Positions 45,150-53,147 of a stretch of 64,000 nucleotides of DNA are shown here, one piece after another. Every line of letters starts with the position of its first letter. Position 1 is the stretch's first letter. The translations under genes were made by a program, and so were the position numbers. Under the pieces are notes generated by a model. The model did no database searches. It had not been told where the DNA came from and saw only the letters and a list, made by a program, of their open reading frames with translations. The stretch comes from Limnobaculum parvum (GTDB lineage Bacteria; Pseudomonadota; Gammaproteobacteria; Enterobacterales; Enterobacteriaceae). The DNA lies in NCBI RefSeq assembly GCF_003096015.2, contig NZ_CP029185.2, forward strand, positions 124,001 through 188,000. The letters are read 5' to 3'.

Positions 45150-45540
45150 TTTAGCCGGAGCAGCAGAGTAAAGTACGCATCAAGCAAAGGGATGCACCAG
45201 GATAGACATTCACAGGATGTGAATCTCACGGAAACATCAGGATGATGTTTATAGAGTCAGAAGGAAATACCTAAAGGAATTAGGTAGCGTGTTACAGGAT
45301 GGTAGCACGGATAAGGAAGTCAGGATACGCAGAAGCGTAGTTCAGGAAGAACTAGAGCTAAGGATAGCACCAGGGATGAGCATGTTTCTCTAGGAAGAGA
45401 TCAAGGGCGATTACCAGGGACTGGAAGTATAACAAAAGGATAGACCGGGACGTTGTTTGTTCACAGGGATGAGATTAGGAAATAATTTTTCCTCTAATGG
45501 TTCGAGATTAAGGCGACAGATAACTCTGTCGCCTTTTTTC
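45150..45540 (+). ncRNA. csrC: CsrC regulatory RNA (CsrA-sequestering)
   Basis: About 390 bases contain some 22 GGA motifs, mostly as AGGA/GGGA. Many sit in the loops of perfect hairpins: ATTCAC-aggat-GTGAAT (45208-45224), AAACATC-aggat-GATGTTT (45232-45250), ACCTA-aaggaat-TAGGT, GCTA-agga-TAGC and GTTC-aggaa-GAAC. It ends in the terminator AAGGCGACAGA / TCTGTCGCCTT plus T-run (45510-45539), nearly identical to E. coli csrC. Position between yihA and yihI is the E. coli csrC locus. CsrC binds CsrA and relieves its repression. The 5' end is approximate (about 45145-45170); it appears longer than E. coli CsrC (about 245 nt). Confidence 0.95.
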
Positions 45541-45590
45541 TTGGTTTCTGCTAGATTCCGACCCAATATCTCCACTTTAGAGAATTCGCT

Positions 45591-46139
45591 ATGAAGCAGC
45601 CGCAAAATACCGCTAAAGGCAACAATAAAGTCGCCAAAGTAAAGCGTAAAAGTCGTGAAGAAGTTGATGCCGAAGCCCGGGCGCGTAAGCGTGCGAAAAA
45701 ACGTCGGGGAAATTCAGCCGGTGCGCGTACTAATGTAGATTCCCAGTCCGGGAAAAACCAGAAATCTACCGGTGCCTTTAAAGATCCGCGTATTGGCAGT
45801 AAAACGCCGGTTCCGTTGATTGTAGAAGGTAATCAATCCGTAGTGGCAAAGCCTAAGGCACCGAAACCGCCAAAAGTCGCCAGCATACCGCCAGAGCAAG
45901 AATTAGCCCTGTTAGAAAACGACGATCGCCTGAATGAATTGTTGGATGCCGTTGATGATGGCAAGAAATTGTCGGCGGAAGAGCAACGTTACGTGGACAA
46001 TACCCTCGATCGCATTGATGAATTGATGTCTATTCTGGGCATTGATTTAGGGGATGACGAAGACGACTTGCTGGATAACGAGCAAGAACAGAAAGAAGAT
46101 ATTGTAAAATTACTCAAAAGAAACAGTCCTCAAGAGTAA
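45591..46139 (+). CDS. yihI: Der GTPase-activating protein YihI
   Basis: 182 residues (E. coli 169). The N-terminal region is highly basic (KVKRKSREEVDAEARARKRAKKRRGN), followed by a low-complexity Pro/Ala-rich linker and an acidic helical C-terminus (LALLENDDRLNELLDAVDDG, YVDNTLDRIDELMSILGI, DEDDLLDNEQEQKED). YihI stimulates Der, a 50S-assembly GTPase, and negatively regulates ribosome biogenesis. It follows csrC and precedes hemN, as in E. coli. Confidence 0.95.
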   Translation: MKQPQNTAKGNNKVAKVKRKSREEVDAEARARKRAKKRRGNSAGARTNVDSQSGKNQKSTGAFKDPRIGSKTPVPLIVEGNQSVVAKPKAPKPPKVASIPPEQELALLENDDRLNELLDAVDDGKKLSAEEQRYVDNTLDRIDELMSILGIDLGDDEDDLLDNEQEQKEDIVKLLKRNSPQE

Positions 46140-46149
46140 ATAATCGACT

Positions 46150-46338
46150 ATGCAGTTCGTATTCCTGCTACCAGGCCTGATACTGGCATGTTATCTGGTC
46201 TGGTTATTAGGTAAACTATTATGGCTGAACCAACTGAAGCTCGGTTGGCGCTCAGCCAAAACCCCCGGTATTAGAACAGGCAGCGCCATAAAAAACGTGA
46301 ATAGACCATCGGGGAGACAAAAAAATAAGACGGAGTGA
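46150..46338 (+). CDS. Small single-pass membrane protein, hypothetical
   Basis: A 62-residue ORF, with one hydrophobic segment (FVFLLPGLILACYLVWLLGKLLWL, residues 3-26) and a basic C-terminus (WRSAKTPGIRTGSAIKNVNRP). It starts 10 bases after yihI stops and ends 4 bases before the hemN start, so it looks like a coupled middle gene of an operon. I do not recognise it with certainty; in some gamma-proteobacteria a DUF2489 membrane protein lies at this spot, and this could be a reduced relative. Confidence 0.65.
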   Translation: MQFVFLLPGLILACYLVWLLGKLLWLNQLKLGWRSAKTPGIRTGSAIKNVNRPSGRQKNKTE

Positions 46339-46342
46339 GCAA

Positions 46343-47716
46343 ATGTCGACGCAGATGATTGATTGGGATCTGGCCCTTATTCAGAAATATAACTATTCAG
46401 GGCCTCGGTATACTTCTTATCCAACGGCGCTTGAGTTTAGCGAGCAGTATGGTGAAAGCGATTTTCTGTCGGCGGTAGCGCGATATCCTGAGCGCCCCCT
46501 CTCCCTCTATATTCACATTCCTTTCTGCCACAAGCTCTGCTATTTCTGTGGTTGCAACAAAATAGTCACTCGTCAGGGGCATAAAGTTGAGCAGTATCTT
46601 GACGTGTTGGAACAAGAGATCCGTCATCGTGCTCCGCTGTTTACCCATCGTCAGGTCTCACAAATGCACTGGGGCGGCGGGACGCCAACCTACCTGAATA
46701 AGCAACAAATCAGCCGATTAGTGGGAATACTGCGCCAGCATTTCAACTTCCAACCGGATGCTGAAATTTCTATTGAAATCGATCCACGAGAGATTGAGTT
46801 GGATATTTTGGATCACCTGTATTCAGAAGGTTTTAACCGTATGAGTATGGGGGTGCAAGATTTCAATAAGGAAGTGCAGCGTTTGGTGAACCGCGAGCAG
46901 GATGAAGCGTTTATATTCGCCCTGATCAAGCGAGCTAAAGCACTGGGGTTCCGCTCCACGAATATTGATCTGATTTATGGCTTACCAAAGCAGACAGCAG
47001 AAAGCTTTGCCTTTACGCTACAGCGCGTGGCTGAACTGAGTCCGGATCGCCTGAGTGTATTTAACTATGCACATTTACCCAGCCGTTTTGCTGCCCAGAT
47101 TAAAATTAAAGATCATGATTTACCTTCCGCTAATGAAAAGCTGGAAATCTTGCAGGAAACCATCAGTTCATTAACCAATAATGGCTATCAGTTTATTGGA
47201 ATGGACCACTTTGCTCGTCCAGATGACGAACTGGCCATTGCTCAACGTGAAGGGCATTTGCACCGTAACTTTCAGGGATATACCACCCACGGCGACAGCG
47301 ATTTGCTGGGTATGGGCGTCTCTTCCATCAGCATGATTGGCGATACTTACGCCCAGAATCAGAAAGATTTAAAGGCTTACTACGCCAGCGTTGAAGAGAA
47401 AGGCAATGGGTTGTGGAAAGGGCTGGCGATGACGGAAGATGACTGCATCCGCCGTGACGTGATTAAAACCCTGATTTGTAATTTCCACCTAGACTTTGGC
47501 CCTATCGAAAAAGCCCACGGTATCCGTTTTGCCGAATACTTTGCGGAAGACCTGAAACTGCTGGCCCCGCTGGAAAAAGATGGATTAGTCACCATTAATG
47601 ACAAAGGTATCGATGTAACCGGCAAAGGCCGTCTGCTGATCCGCAACATCTGTATGTGTTTTGACGTTTATTTGCGGCAGCAAGCACGGCGGCAACAGTT
47701 CTCGAGGGTTATTTAA
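46343..47716 (+). CDS. hemN: Oxygen-independent coproporphyrinogen III dehydrogenase
   Basis: A radical-SAM enzyme converting coproporphyrinogen III to protoporphyrinogen IX without oxygen. The 457 residues (as in E. coli) include the radical-SAM cluster Cys62, Cys66, Cys69 and the following Cys71 (FCHKLCYFCGC). Other family segments are QMHWGGGTPTYLNKQQ, EIDPREIELDIL and GMDHFARPDDELA. It ends upstream of repeat copy B and a convergent gene. Confidence 0.98.
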   Translation: MSTQMIDWDLALIQKYNYSGPRYTSYPTALEFSEQYGESDFLSAVARYPERPLSLYIHIPFCHKLCYFCGCNKIVTRQGHKVEQYLDVLEQEIRHRAPLFTHRQVSQMHWGGGTPTYLNKQQISRLVGILRQHFNFQPDAEISIEIDPREIELDILDHLYSEGFNRMSMGVQDFNKEVQRLVNREQDEAFIFALIKRAKALGFRSTNIDLIYGLPKQTAESFAFTLQRVAELSPDRLSVFNYAHLPSRFAAQIKIKDHDLPSANEKLEILQETISSLTNNGYQFIGMDHFARPDDELAIAQREGHLHRNFQGYTTHGDSDLLGMGVSSISMIGDTYAQNQKDLKAYYASVEEKGNGLWKGLAMTEDDCIRRDVIKTLICNFHLDFGPIEKAHGIRFAEYFAEDLKLLAPLEKDGLVTINDKGIDVTGKGRLLIRNICMCFDVYLRQQARRQQFSRVI

Positions 47717-47769
47717 GTAGTTAAAGCCTACTTAATTAAGCCGAACGGAGGGAGAGATTTCCGTTGGGG

Positions 47770-47906
47770 TCGACTTGGCGTAAGCCAACGAAGCGCCCCT
47801 AGGGAATCTAGGCCCGACGCACTCTGATGCTAAGTGCAGATGCCCTCCCGGCCGAGCACAAAAATGAGATAAGCAGCATCGTTTTTACGGCCGGAATATC
47901 CTCAGA
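47770..47906 (+). repeat. Dispersed intergenic repeat, copy B
   Basis: Shares with copy A the ordered blocks TTGGCG.AAGC, GCACTC, AAGT.CAGATG, core CTCCCGGCCGAGCACA (47845-47860), ATAAGCA and a GCCG block. It shares with copy C the segment through CCGGAATAT. It lies between convergent hemN and the GFA gene. An internal hairpin CCTAG-ggaat-CTAGG is visible. Confidence 0.7.
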
Positions 47907-47916
47907 AGCTGACCTG

Positions 47917-48351
47917 TTATATCTCCCCACTTTCCCGCAACAACCGCATCACGTCCTCCCCCGTTAACCGCTCCGTCTTATTCCCAAAACAATAAAACTT
48001 CGGTTGATTATCAACAAAGATCTCGGCGGTCAGTTTTAGCTTATCCAGTTCCGACTCACTCAGTTCCAGAGAAGAGTAAGTGACGTAGGTTTGTTCGCCG
48101 TTTGCGGTTTGCCAGAACAGAGAGGTTCCGCAGTGTTCACAAAAACCGCGTTGCCCCCACTCTGAGGATTTATAGTGTTTTAAACCCGATGGATCACGAA
48201 TAACAAGAGAGTTTTTAACATCAAGAGAGAGAAAAATCCCCCCAGCCCAGCGACGACACATCGAACACTGGCAGGCGGATACCTGATAATCTTCCAGAGA
48301 AACTTCAAATTTTACGCTGCCGCACAGGCATGTTCCGTTGACCTTTTCCAT
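47917..48351 (-). CDS. GFA (CENP-V/GFA domain) zinc-binding protein
   Basis: 144 residues with the GFA-like zinc-binding Cys pattern: CLCGSVKF near residue 8-10, ACQCSMCRRWAG near 29-32 and FCEHCGTSLFWQ near 71-75. Proteins of this family were named for glutathione-dependent formaldehyde-activating enzyme, though most members' substrates are unknown. It is a single gene, convergent with hemN, with yshB upstream on the same strand. Confidence 0.85.
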   Translation of the reverse strand: MEKVNGTCLCGSVKFEVSLEDYQVSACQCSMCRRWAGGIFLSLDVKNSLVIRDPSGLKHYKSSEWGQRGFCEHCGTSLFWQTANGEQTYVTYSSLELSESELDKLKLTAEIFVDNQPKFYCFGNKTERLTGEDVMRLLRESGEI

Positions 48352-48402
48352 TATTTTTATCTGCTGTTAGTCCTGATTACCCTCCAGTATAAAAGGAGAA
48401 AA

Positions 48403-48525
48403 TCAGGAGAATAGAACAAACATAATCACACACAAGAGCGCTGCAAAAGCAGTTTGAGGTGACTGGCCTGTCACTGCACCGACTTCGGTGCTGAAGTTAA
48501 ATAAATGCGCTAAGTATTCCAGCAT
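48403..48525 (-). CDS. yshB: Small membrane protein YshB
   Basis: A 40-codon minus-strand gene, with start MLEYLAHLF and C-terminal SPQTAFAALLCVIMFVLFS. It resembles E. coli YshB (36 aa, which also has a hydrophilic SxxPQTA...LC....LFS end) and lies at the same place, downstream of glnG. The ATG at 48525 follows CGGAG with 7 bases spacing; a second in-frame ATG at 48531 overlaps the ribosome site. It has one C-terminal membrane segment. Its homologue in Salmonella is reported to affect intracellular growth; function here is unknown. Confidence 0.88.
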   Translation of the reverse strand: MLEYLAHLFNFSTEVGAVTGQSPQTAFAALLCVIMFVLFS

Positions 48526-48702
48526 GAGCATGCTCCGTACTGACTTGGGGAATGATTATTGACGTCATAATACGCAGGTGATGAAATCTGTAAAGTACAA
48601 ATTTTCACCAGAAGTATCTAACGTTTAGGTTTGATGATTTGCGCCAAGAATATTAACGTTTGATGGGAAAATGCGGGCTGAAGGACATTAGAACTTTTTA
48701 AT

Positions 48703-48718
48703 CCGGCATCCATGCCGG
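48703..48718 (-). terminator. Short palindrome after glnG
   Basis: CCGGCAT-cc-ATGCCGG begins about 10 bases past the glnG stop on the minus strand and is followed by an ATTAAAAAG stretch. It may be a weak glnALG terminator. Confidence 0.5.
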
Positions 48719-48728
48719 TCAGAACCGG

Positions 48729-50153
48729 TTATTCAATATCCAGCTCTTTCAATTTGCGGGTCAGGGTGTTTCTGCCCCAGCCAAGTAATTGTGCCGCTTC
48801 TTGCTTGTGCCCGTGGGTATGACGTAAAGCCACCGATAATAGCACACGTTCCATATCCGGCAGGGCTTCAGACAACAGGTCTTCTTTGCCAGAAGACAGC
48901 GCTTGTTCGGCCCATTTTTCCAGCGACAGTGTCCAATGACCGTCGAATGTGGCGGCTGCGGCGTGGGATTCCGGTGTTTGTTCATCATAAACAAACAACT
49001 CTTCCGGCAAGTCCTGCGGCAATACCTCTTTGCCAGCCGCCATGACGGTGAGCCAACGACAGGTATTTTCCAATTGGCGAACGTTACCTGACCAGGTCAT
49101 TTGGCTCAGTGCCAGTTCAGTATCCGGATGTAGGATTTTGGCTTCAACCCCCAGTTCCTGAGCAGTGATCAGCAGGAAGTGGCGTGCTAAACGGGGAATA
49201 TCCTCCCTGCGTTCACGCAGCGGTGGCAGATGAATACGGATAACATTCAGACGGTGAAACAGATCTTCACGGAACTTGTGATCCTTTACCAGCAGTTCCA
49301 GATTCTGGTGGGTCGCAGCAATAATACGCACATCGACTTTGATAGGTTCATAGCCACCTACGCGATAAAACTGGCCGTCCGCCAGAACTCGTAACAGACG
49401 GGTCTGAACTTCCAGTGGCATATCGCCAATTTCATCTAAAAATAGTGTGCCGCCATCGGCTTGTTCAAAGCGCCCCTGACGTACCTGACCTGCACCGGTA
49501 AACGCGCCTTTCTCATGGCCGAACAGCTCTGATTCAATCAGATCCTTGGGAATCGCCGCCATATTCAGGGCAATAAATTTACCGTTGGCGCGCGGACTAT
49601 GGCGGTGCAAAGCATGGGCCACCAGCTCTTTACCGGTACCTGACTCGCCGTTGATCAATACACTAATGGATGACAAAGAAAGGCGGCCGATAATGCGATA
49701 CACATCCTGCATAGCAGGGGCTTCGCCGATAATATCGGTGGTTGGCCGGCTGTTTTGGATTGTCCGTTCCGGTTGGCGAGTCTCCCGATAGTGACTGATT
49801 GCTCGCTCGGTTAGAGCAACGGCTTCATCAATATCAAAAGGCTTAGGTAAATAGTCGAAGGCACCAAACTGATAGGCGCTGACAGCCGCGTCTAAATCCG
49901 AATGAGCGGTCATAATGATAACCGGTAACAGAGGGTACTTCTGTTTGATGGTTTGCAGCAGCGCCAAGCCATCAATACCCGGCATGCGGATATCGGATAT
50001 CAATACGTCTGGCGCACGTTTTTCCAGCGCGATTAAAACCTCGTCAGCAGAATCAAAGCTGGTGCACTGCATATTGGCGCCGGTCAGTGCCCGCTCCAAT
50101 ACCCAGCGAATAGCGCTGTCGTCATCAACAATCCAGGCTGTGCCTTGACTCAT
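48729..50153 (-). CDS. glnG: Nitrogen regulator NtrC (sigma54 activator)
   Basis: 474 residues (E. coli 469). It contains a receiver domain (about 5-120) with the phospho-acceptor Asp54 (LISDIRMPG), a AAA+ domain (about 140-375; Walker A GESGTGKE, sigma54-contacting GAFTGA, Walker B GGTLFLDEIGD) and a Fis-type HTH at the C-terminus (HKQEAAQLLGWGRNTLTRKLKEL). Phosphorylated by GlnL, it activates sigma54 promoters in nitrogen limitation. The ATG at 50153 aligns with the family; a longer in-frame ORF upstream overlaps glnL. It starts 7 bases after glnL. Confidence 0.98.
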   Translation of the reverse strand: MSQGTAWIVDDDSAIRWVLERALTGANMQCTSFDSADEVLIALEKRAPDVLISDIRMPGIDGLALLQTIKQKYPLLPVIIMTAHSDLDAAVSAYQFGAFDYLPKPFDIDEAVALTERAISHYRETRQPERTIQNSRPTTDIIGEAPAMQDVYRIIGRLSLSSISVLINGESGTGKELVAHALHRHSPRANGKFIALNMAAIPKDLIESELFGHEKGAFTGAGQVRQGRFEQADGGTLFLDEIGDMPLEVQTRLLRVLADGQFYRVGGYEPIKVDVRIIAATHQNLELLVKDHKFREDLFHRLNVIRIHLPPLRERREDIPRLARHFLLITAQELGVEAKILHPDTELALSQMTWSGNVRQLENTCRWLTVMAAGKEVLPQDLPEELFVYDEQTPESHAAAATFDGHWTLSLEKWAEQALSSGKEDLLSEALPDMERVLLSVALRHTHGHKQEAAQLLGWGRNTLTRKLKELDIE

Positions 50154-50160
50154 AGTAACC

Positions 50161-51210
50161 TCACTGACGAATGGGCAGGAACACCGAAAATTCGGTGTGG
50201 CCTGGCCAACTGTTAAACTCAATTTTTCCCCGATGCTGGTCAATCAGACTACGGGCAATGGATAGGCCAAGCCCGGTGCCTCCTTCTCGTCCGCTAACCA
50301 TAGGATAAAAGAGGGTATCCTGTAGCTGTGGGGGAATTCCGGGGCCGTTATCTTCAATATCAATTCGGGCGCATAAGCGATAACGTATGCCGTGAAGTGT
50401 CGTTTGGGAGGCGGTGCGGGTTCTTAATGTAATAGACCCCCCCGATTGCCCCAGCGACTGCATGGCGTTTCTGGCGATATTTAACAGCACTTGTTCAACT
50501 TGTTCCGGATCGTGAATTAATTCCGGCATACTTGGGTCATAATCGCGAACGATGGCGACATTATCTGGCTTTTCCAGTACCAGCAACTGGTAAACTCGTT
50601 CAGATGCTTGATGAATATTTTGAACTACTCGCTGCCCCGGATGCTGTGGTCCGAGCAACCTGTCTACCAGATTACGCAGCCGGTCAGCTTGTTCAATAAT
50701 AACTTTGGTATATTCCACCAACGCAGGGTCGGGTAACGCTTTAGCCAGCAGTTGAGCGGCTCCGCGCAGCCCGCCTAACGGGTTTTTGATCTCATGCGCT
50801 AATCCACGTACCAGTTCTCTTGCCGCGGTCTGTTGTGAATGTTGCAACTGCTCCTGACTCAAACGCCGATGATTATCCAGCGCCGATAGCTCCATCAGAA
50901 TGTGCTCATCCGCCAGTAACTGAGCGCTGAGGGTGAGGATATGGAGATGACTATCTACCACCATCGTCACTTCGTTGTCGGTAAATCCTTGGCCTTCGCG
51001 CAGGCTAGACCACATCAGATCAATATCCAGAGAAAGATAATCAACCAGATTGGGCAGTGGGGTACCAAATAGCTTACGGGAACTTTGCACCAGCAATTGC
51101 TGAGCGGCAGGATTGGCGTACTGAATGGCTAATGAAAAATCCAGAATTAACACACAAGTTATCTGTGAGTTAAGAATTTGCTCGGTATCCGGCAGCGCTG
51201 GGTTTTCCAT
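50161..51210 (-). CDS. glnL: Nitrogen sensor kinase/phosphatase NtrB
   Basis: 349 residues, identical in length to E. coli GlnL. An N-terminal PAS domain (about 5-115), the phospho-accepting His139 (LVRGLAHEIKNPLGG) and the ATPase domain with N, G1 and G2 boxes (ARNAMQSLG, DNGPGIP, GREGGTGLGLSIA). It controls NtrC phosphorylation under PII. The ATG at 51210 has GGAG 7 bases upstream; a longer open frame exists upstream but runs into the intergenic region. An NtrC-like site lies in the leader. Confidence 0.98.
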   Translation of the reverse strand: MENPALPDTEQILNSQITCVLILDFSLAIQYANPAAQQLLVQSSRKLFGTPLPNLVDYLSLDIDLMWSSLREGQGFTDNEVTMVVDSHLHILTLSAQLLADEHILMELSALDNHRRLSQEQLQHSQQTAARELVRGLAHEIKNPLGGLRGAAQLLAKALPDPALVEYTKVIIEQADRLRNLVDRLLGPQHPGQRVVQNIHQASERVYQLLVLEKPDNVAIVRDYDPSMPELIHDPEQVEQVLLNIARNAMQSLGQSGGSITLRTRTASQTTLHGIRYRLCARIDIEDNGPGIPPQLQDTLFYPMVSGREGGTGLGLSIARSLIDQHRGKIEFNSWPGHTEFSVFLPIRQ

Positions 51211-51222
51211 TAGTGGCTCCTT

Positions 51223-51238
51223 TGCACTAAATTGGGGC
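51223..51238 (-). promoter_or_regulatory. NtrC-like binding site before glnL
   Basis: TGCACTAAATTGGGGC resembles the NtrC dyad (GCACTA-N3-TGGTGC), 13 bases upstream of the glnL start. In E. coli NtrC represses the internal glnL promoter through such a site. Confidence 0.6.
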
Positions 51239-51294
51239 GTTGTTTGATAAGGTGCATTAAACCTGTCAAAACAGCCCCGCAATGTGGTCAGGTG

Positions 51295-51318
51295 AAAAAA
51301 GCCCATCAAGTGATGGGC
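51295..51318 (-). terminator. Rho-independent terminator after glnA
   Basis: GCCCATCA-ag-TGATGGGC forms a perfect hairpin; reading on the minus strand it is followed by six T. It partly separates glnA from glnL-glnG transcription. Confidence 0.9.
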
Positions 51319-51372
51319 TTAAACCCTAACGTAGATAACACCGATATGATATCTCGGCATTACGCAAAGAGA

Positions 51373-52782
51373 TTACACGCTGTAGTACAGTTCGAATTCC
51401 AGCGGGTGCGGAGCCATACGTACGCGGTTCATCTCTTCTTGCTTCAGTTCGATATAAGCGTCGATAGCATCGTTAGTGAACACGCCACCACGGGTTAAGA
51501 ATTCACGGTCAGCATCCAGAGCATTCAGCGCTTCTTCCAGAGAGCCTGCAACGGTAGGGATGTTTTTCGCTTCTTCTGCCGGTAAGTCATACAGGTTCTT
51601 ATCCATCGCTTCGCCCGGATGGATTTTGTTGACGATGCCGTCAAGGCCGGCCATCAGCAGCGCAGCAAACGCCAGATACGGGTTAGCCGCAGGGTCTGGG
51701 AAACGCACTTCAATGCGGCGCGCTTTCGGGCTGGCAACCACAGGAATACGGATTGATGCAGAACGGTTACGCGCTGAGTAAGCCAGCATAACCGGCGCTT
51801 CGAACCCTGGAACCAGACGCTTATAAGAGTTGGTGGTTGGGTTTGACAGTGCGTTAATCGCTTTAGCATGTTTGATAACACCACCGATATAGTACAGCGC
51901 CATCTCAGACAGGCCGCCGTACTTGTCGCCAGCAAACAGGTTAGTACCGTTTTTAGCCAGTGACATATGGCAATGCATACCAGAACCGTTGTCGCCCACT
52001 AATGGCTTAGGCATAAAGGTGGCCGTTTTACCAAATGCGTGGGCAACGTTGTGTACCACGTATTTGTAGATTTGGGTTTCGTCCGCTTTTTTGGTCATGG
52101 TATTGAAGCGAGTAGCCACTTCGTTTTGACCCGCGGTAGCCACTTCGTGGTGGTGAGCTTCAACCACCAGACCCATTTCTTCCATGGTCAGACACATGGC
52201 AGAACGCAGATCTTGTGATGAATCAACCGGTGGAACCGGGAAGTAACCGCCTTTAACCATAGGGCGATGGCCTTTGTTGCCACCTTCGTACTTGGTGCCG
52301 GTGTTCCATGCTGCTTCGATATCATCGATATGGTAATAAGCACCCGCGATAGAGTTGCCGAAACGAATGTCGTCGAACAGGAAGAATTCTGGTTCTGGCC
52401 CGAACAGTACGGTGTCGGCAATACCGGAAGAACGCAGGTAATCTTCAGCACGTTTAGAGATGGAACGCGGGTCACGCTCGTAGCCTTGCATAGTACCAGG
52501 CTCAAGAACGTCACAGCGGATAATCAGCGTTGTATCGTCAAAGAATGGGTCGATAAGCGCGGTGCTTGGGTCGGGCATTAACACCATGTCAGATTCGTTG
52601 ATGCCTTTCCAGCCGCCAATGGATGAACCATCGAACATTTTTCCATCTTCGAAAAAGTCTGCATCAACCTGATGAGCCGGGATAGTAATATGTTGCTCTT
52701 TACCTTTAGTATCGGTAAAACGCAAATCGACAAACTTCACTTCGTGCTCATTAAGCATCGTCAAAACATGTTCTGTAGACAT
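51373..52782 (-). CDS. glnA: Glutamine synthetase, type I
   Basis: It makes glutamine from glutamate, ammonia and ATP and is the entry point of nitrogen assimilation. 469 residues (E. coli 469). Motifs are DGSSIGGWK near 50, GPEPEFFLF, GSGMHCHMS, PTTNSYKRLVPGFEAP and the adenylylation Tyr near 398 (KNLYDLPAEE). The start at 52782 gives the family N-terminus MSTEHVLTMLNEHEVKF. Expression is controlled by the sigma54 promoter at 52848-52864. Confidence 0.99.
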   Translation of the reverse strand: MSTEHVLTMLNEHEVKFVDLRFTDTKGKEQHITIPAHQVDADFFEDGKMFDGSSIGGWKGINESDMVLMPDPSTALIDPFFDDTTLIIRCDVLEPGTMQGYERDPRSISKRAEDYLRSSGIADTVLFGPEPEFFLFDDIRFGNSIAGAYYHIDDIEAAWNTGTKYEGGNKGHRPMVKGGYFPVPPVDSSQDLRSAMCLTMEEMGLVVEAHHHEVATAGQNEVATRFNTMTKKADETQIYKYVVHNVAHAFGKTATFMPKPLVGDNGSGMHCHMSLAKNGTNLFAGDKYGGLSEMALYYIGGVIKHAKAINALSNPTTNSYKRLVPGFEAPVMLAYSARNRSASIRIPVVASPKARRIEVRFPDPAANPYLAFAALLMAGLDGIVNKIHPGEAMDKNLYDLPAEEAKNIPTVAGSLEEALNALDADREFLTRGGVFTNDAIDAYIELKQEEMNRVRMAPHPLEFELYYSV

Positions 52783-52847
52783 TGGTGTTCTCCCGCTGGC
52801 GGTTATTATCGAGTCATAATTTGGCATCGGTGCCATGAGCTAAAGTT

Positions 52848-52864
52848 ATGCTATAATCGTGCCA
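52848..52864 (-). promoter_or_regulatory. Sigma54 promoter glnAp2
   Basis: On the minus strand TGGCACGATTATAGCAT keeps the invariant GG, ten bases, GC of the -24/-12 element. It predicts transcription about 55 nt before the glnA ATG. Confidence 0.85.
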
Positions 52865-52936
52865 GTTTTTATTCCGGTCCATTAAATAGCAGTCTGTAGC
52901 GGCTATGACTTCAGAGTATGAACGAAAAACATTTTT

Positions 52937-52999
52937 TTGCACCAAATTACGCACTAAATTAGTGCGTAACTTAGGGTCAATGACTTAATTTGGTGCAAA
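52937..52999. promoter_or_regulatory. Cluster of NtrC enhancer sites
   Basis: GCACTAAATTAGTGC (52951-52965) is a perfect NtrC dyad centred about 120 bases upstream of the predicted start. Half-site TGCACCAAATTACGC (52938-52952) overlaps it, and TTTGGTGCAAA (52989-52999) lies farther out. This is the paired-enhancer layout of glnA. Confidence 0.8.
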
Positions 53000-53147
53000 T
53001 CGCTTTTTAAATAGACATTTTCTACCGTGAATGAGATCACAAACTGTCCAGCCGTTGGTTGTTTTTGACAGATCTTTGTGATCTTGTTTAGTAGTTCGTC
53101 TAAAGTGTGTACAATAACGCGCTATTTCTAATGCCTGAGGCAAATCT

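Noticed and set aside
45180..45480. Regularly spaced AGGA motifs that could suggest a repeat array or CRISPR
   Set aside because: The spacing is irregular, there are no conserved repeats beyond the GGA hairpins, and the locus and terminator identify csrC.
45411..45605. 64-residue minus-strand ORF
   Set aside because: It is antisense to the csrC 3' end and terminator and overlaps the yihI start.
48475..48491. Hairpin GCACCG-acttc-GGTGC as a possible small RNA terminator
   Set aside because: It lies within the yshB coding sequence and has no T-run; the coding explanation is better.
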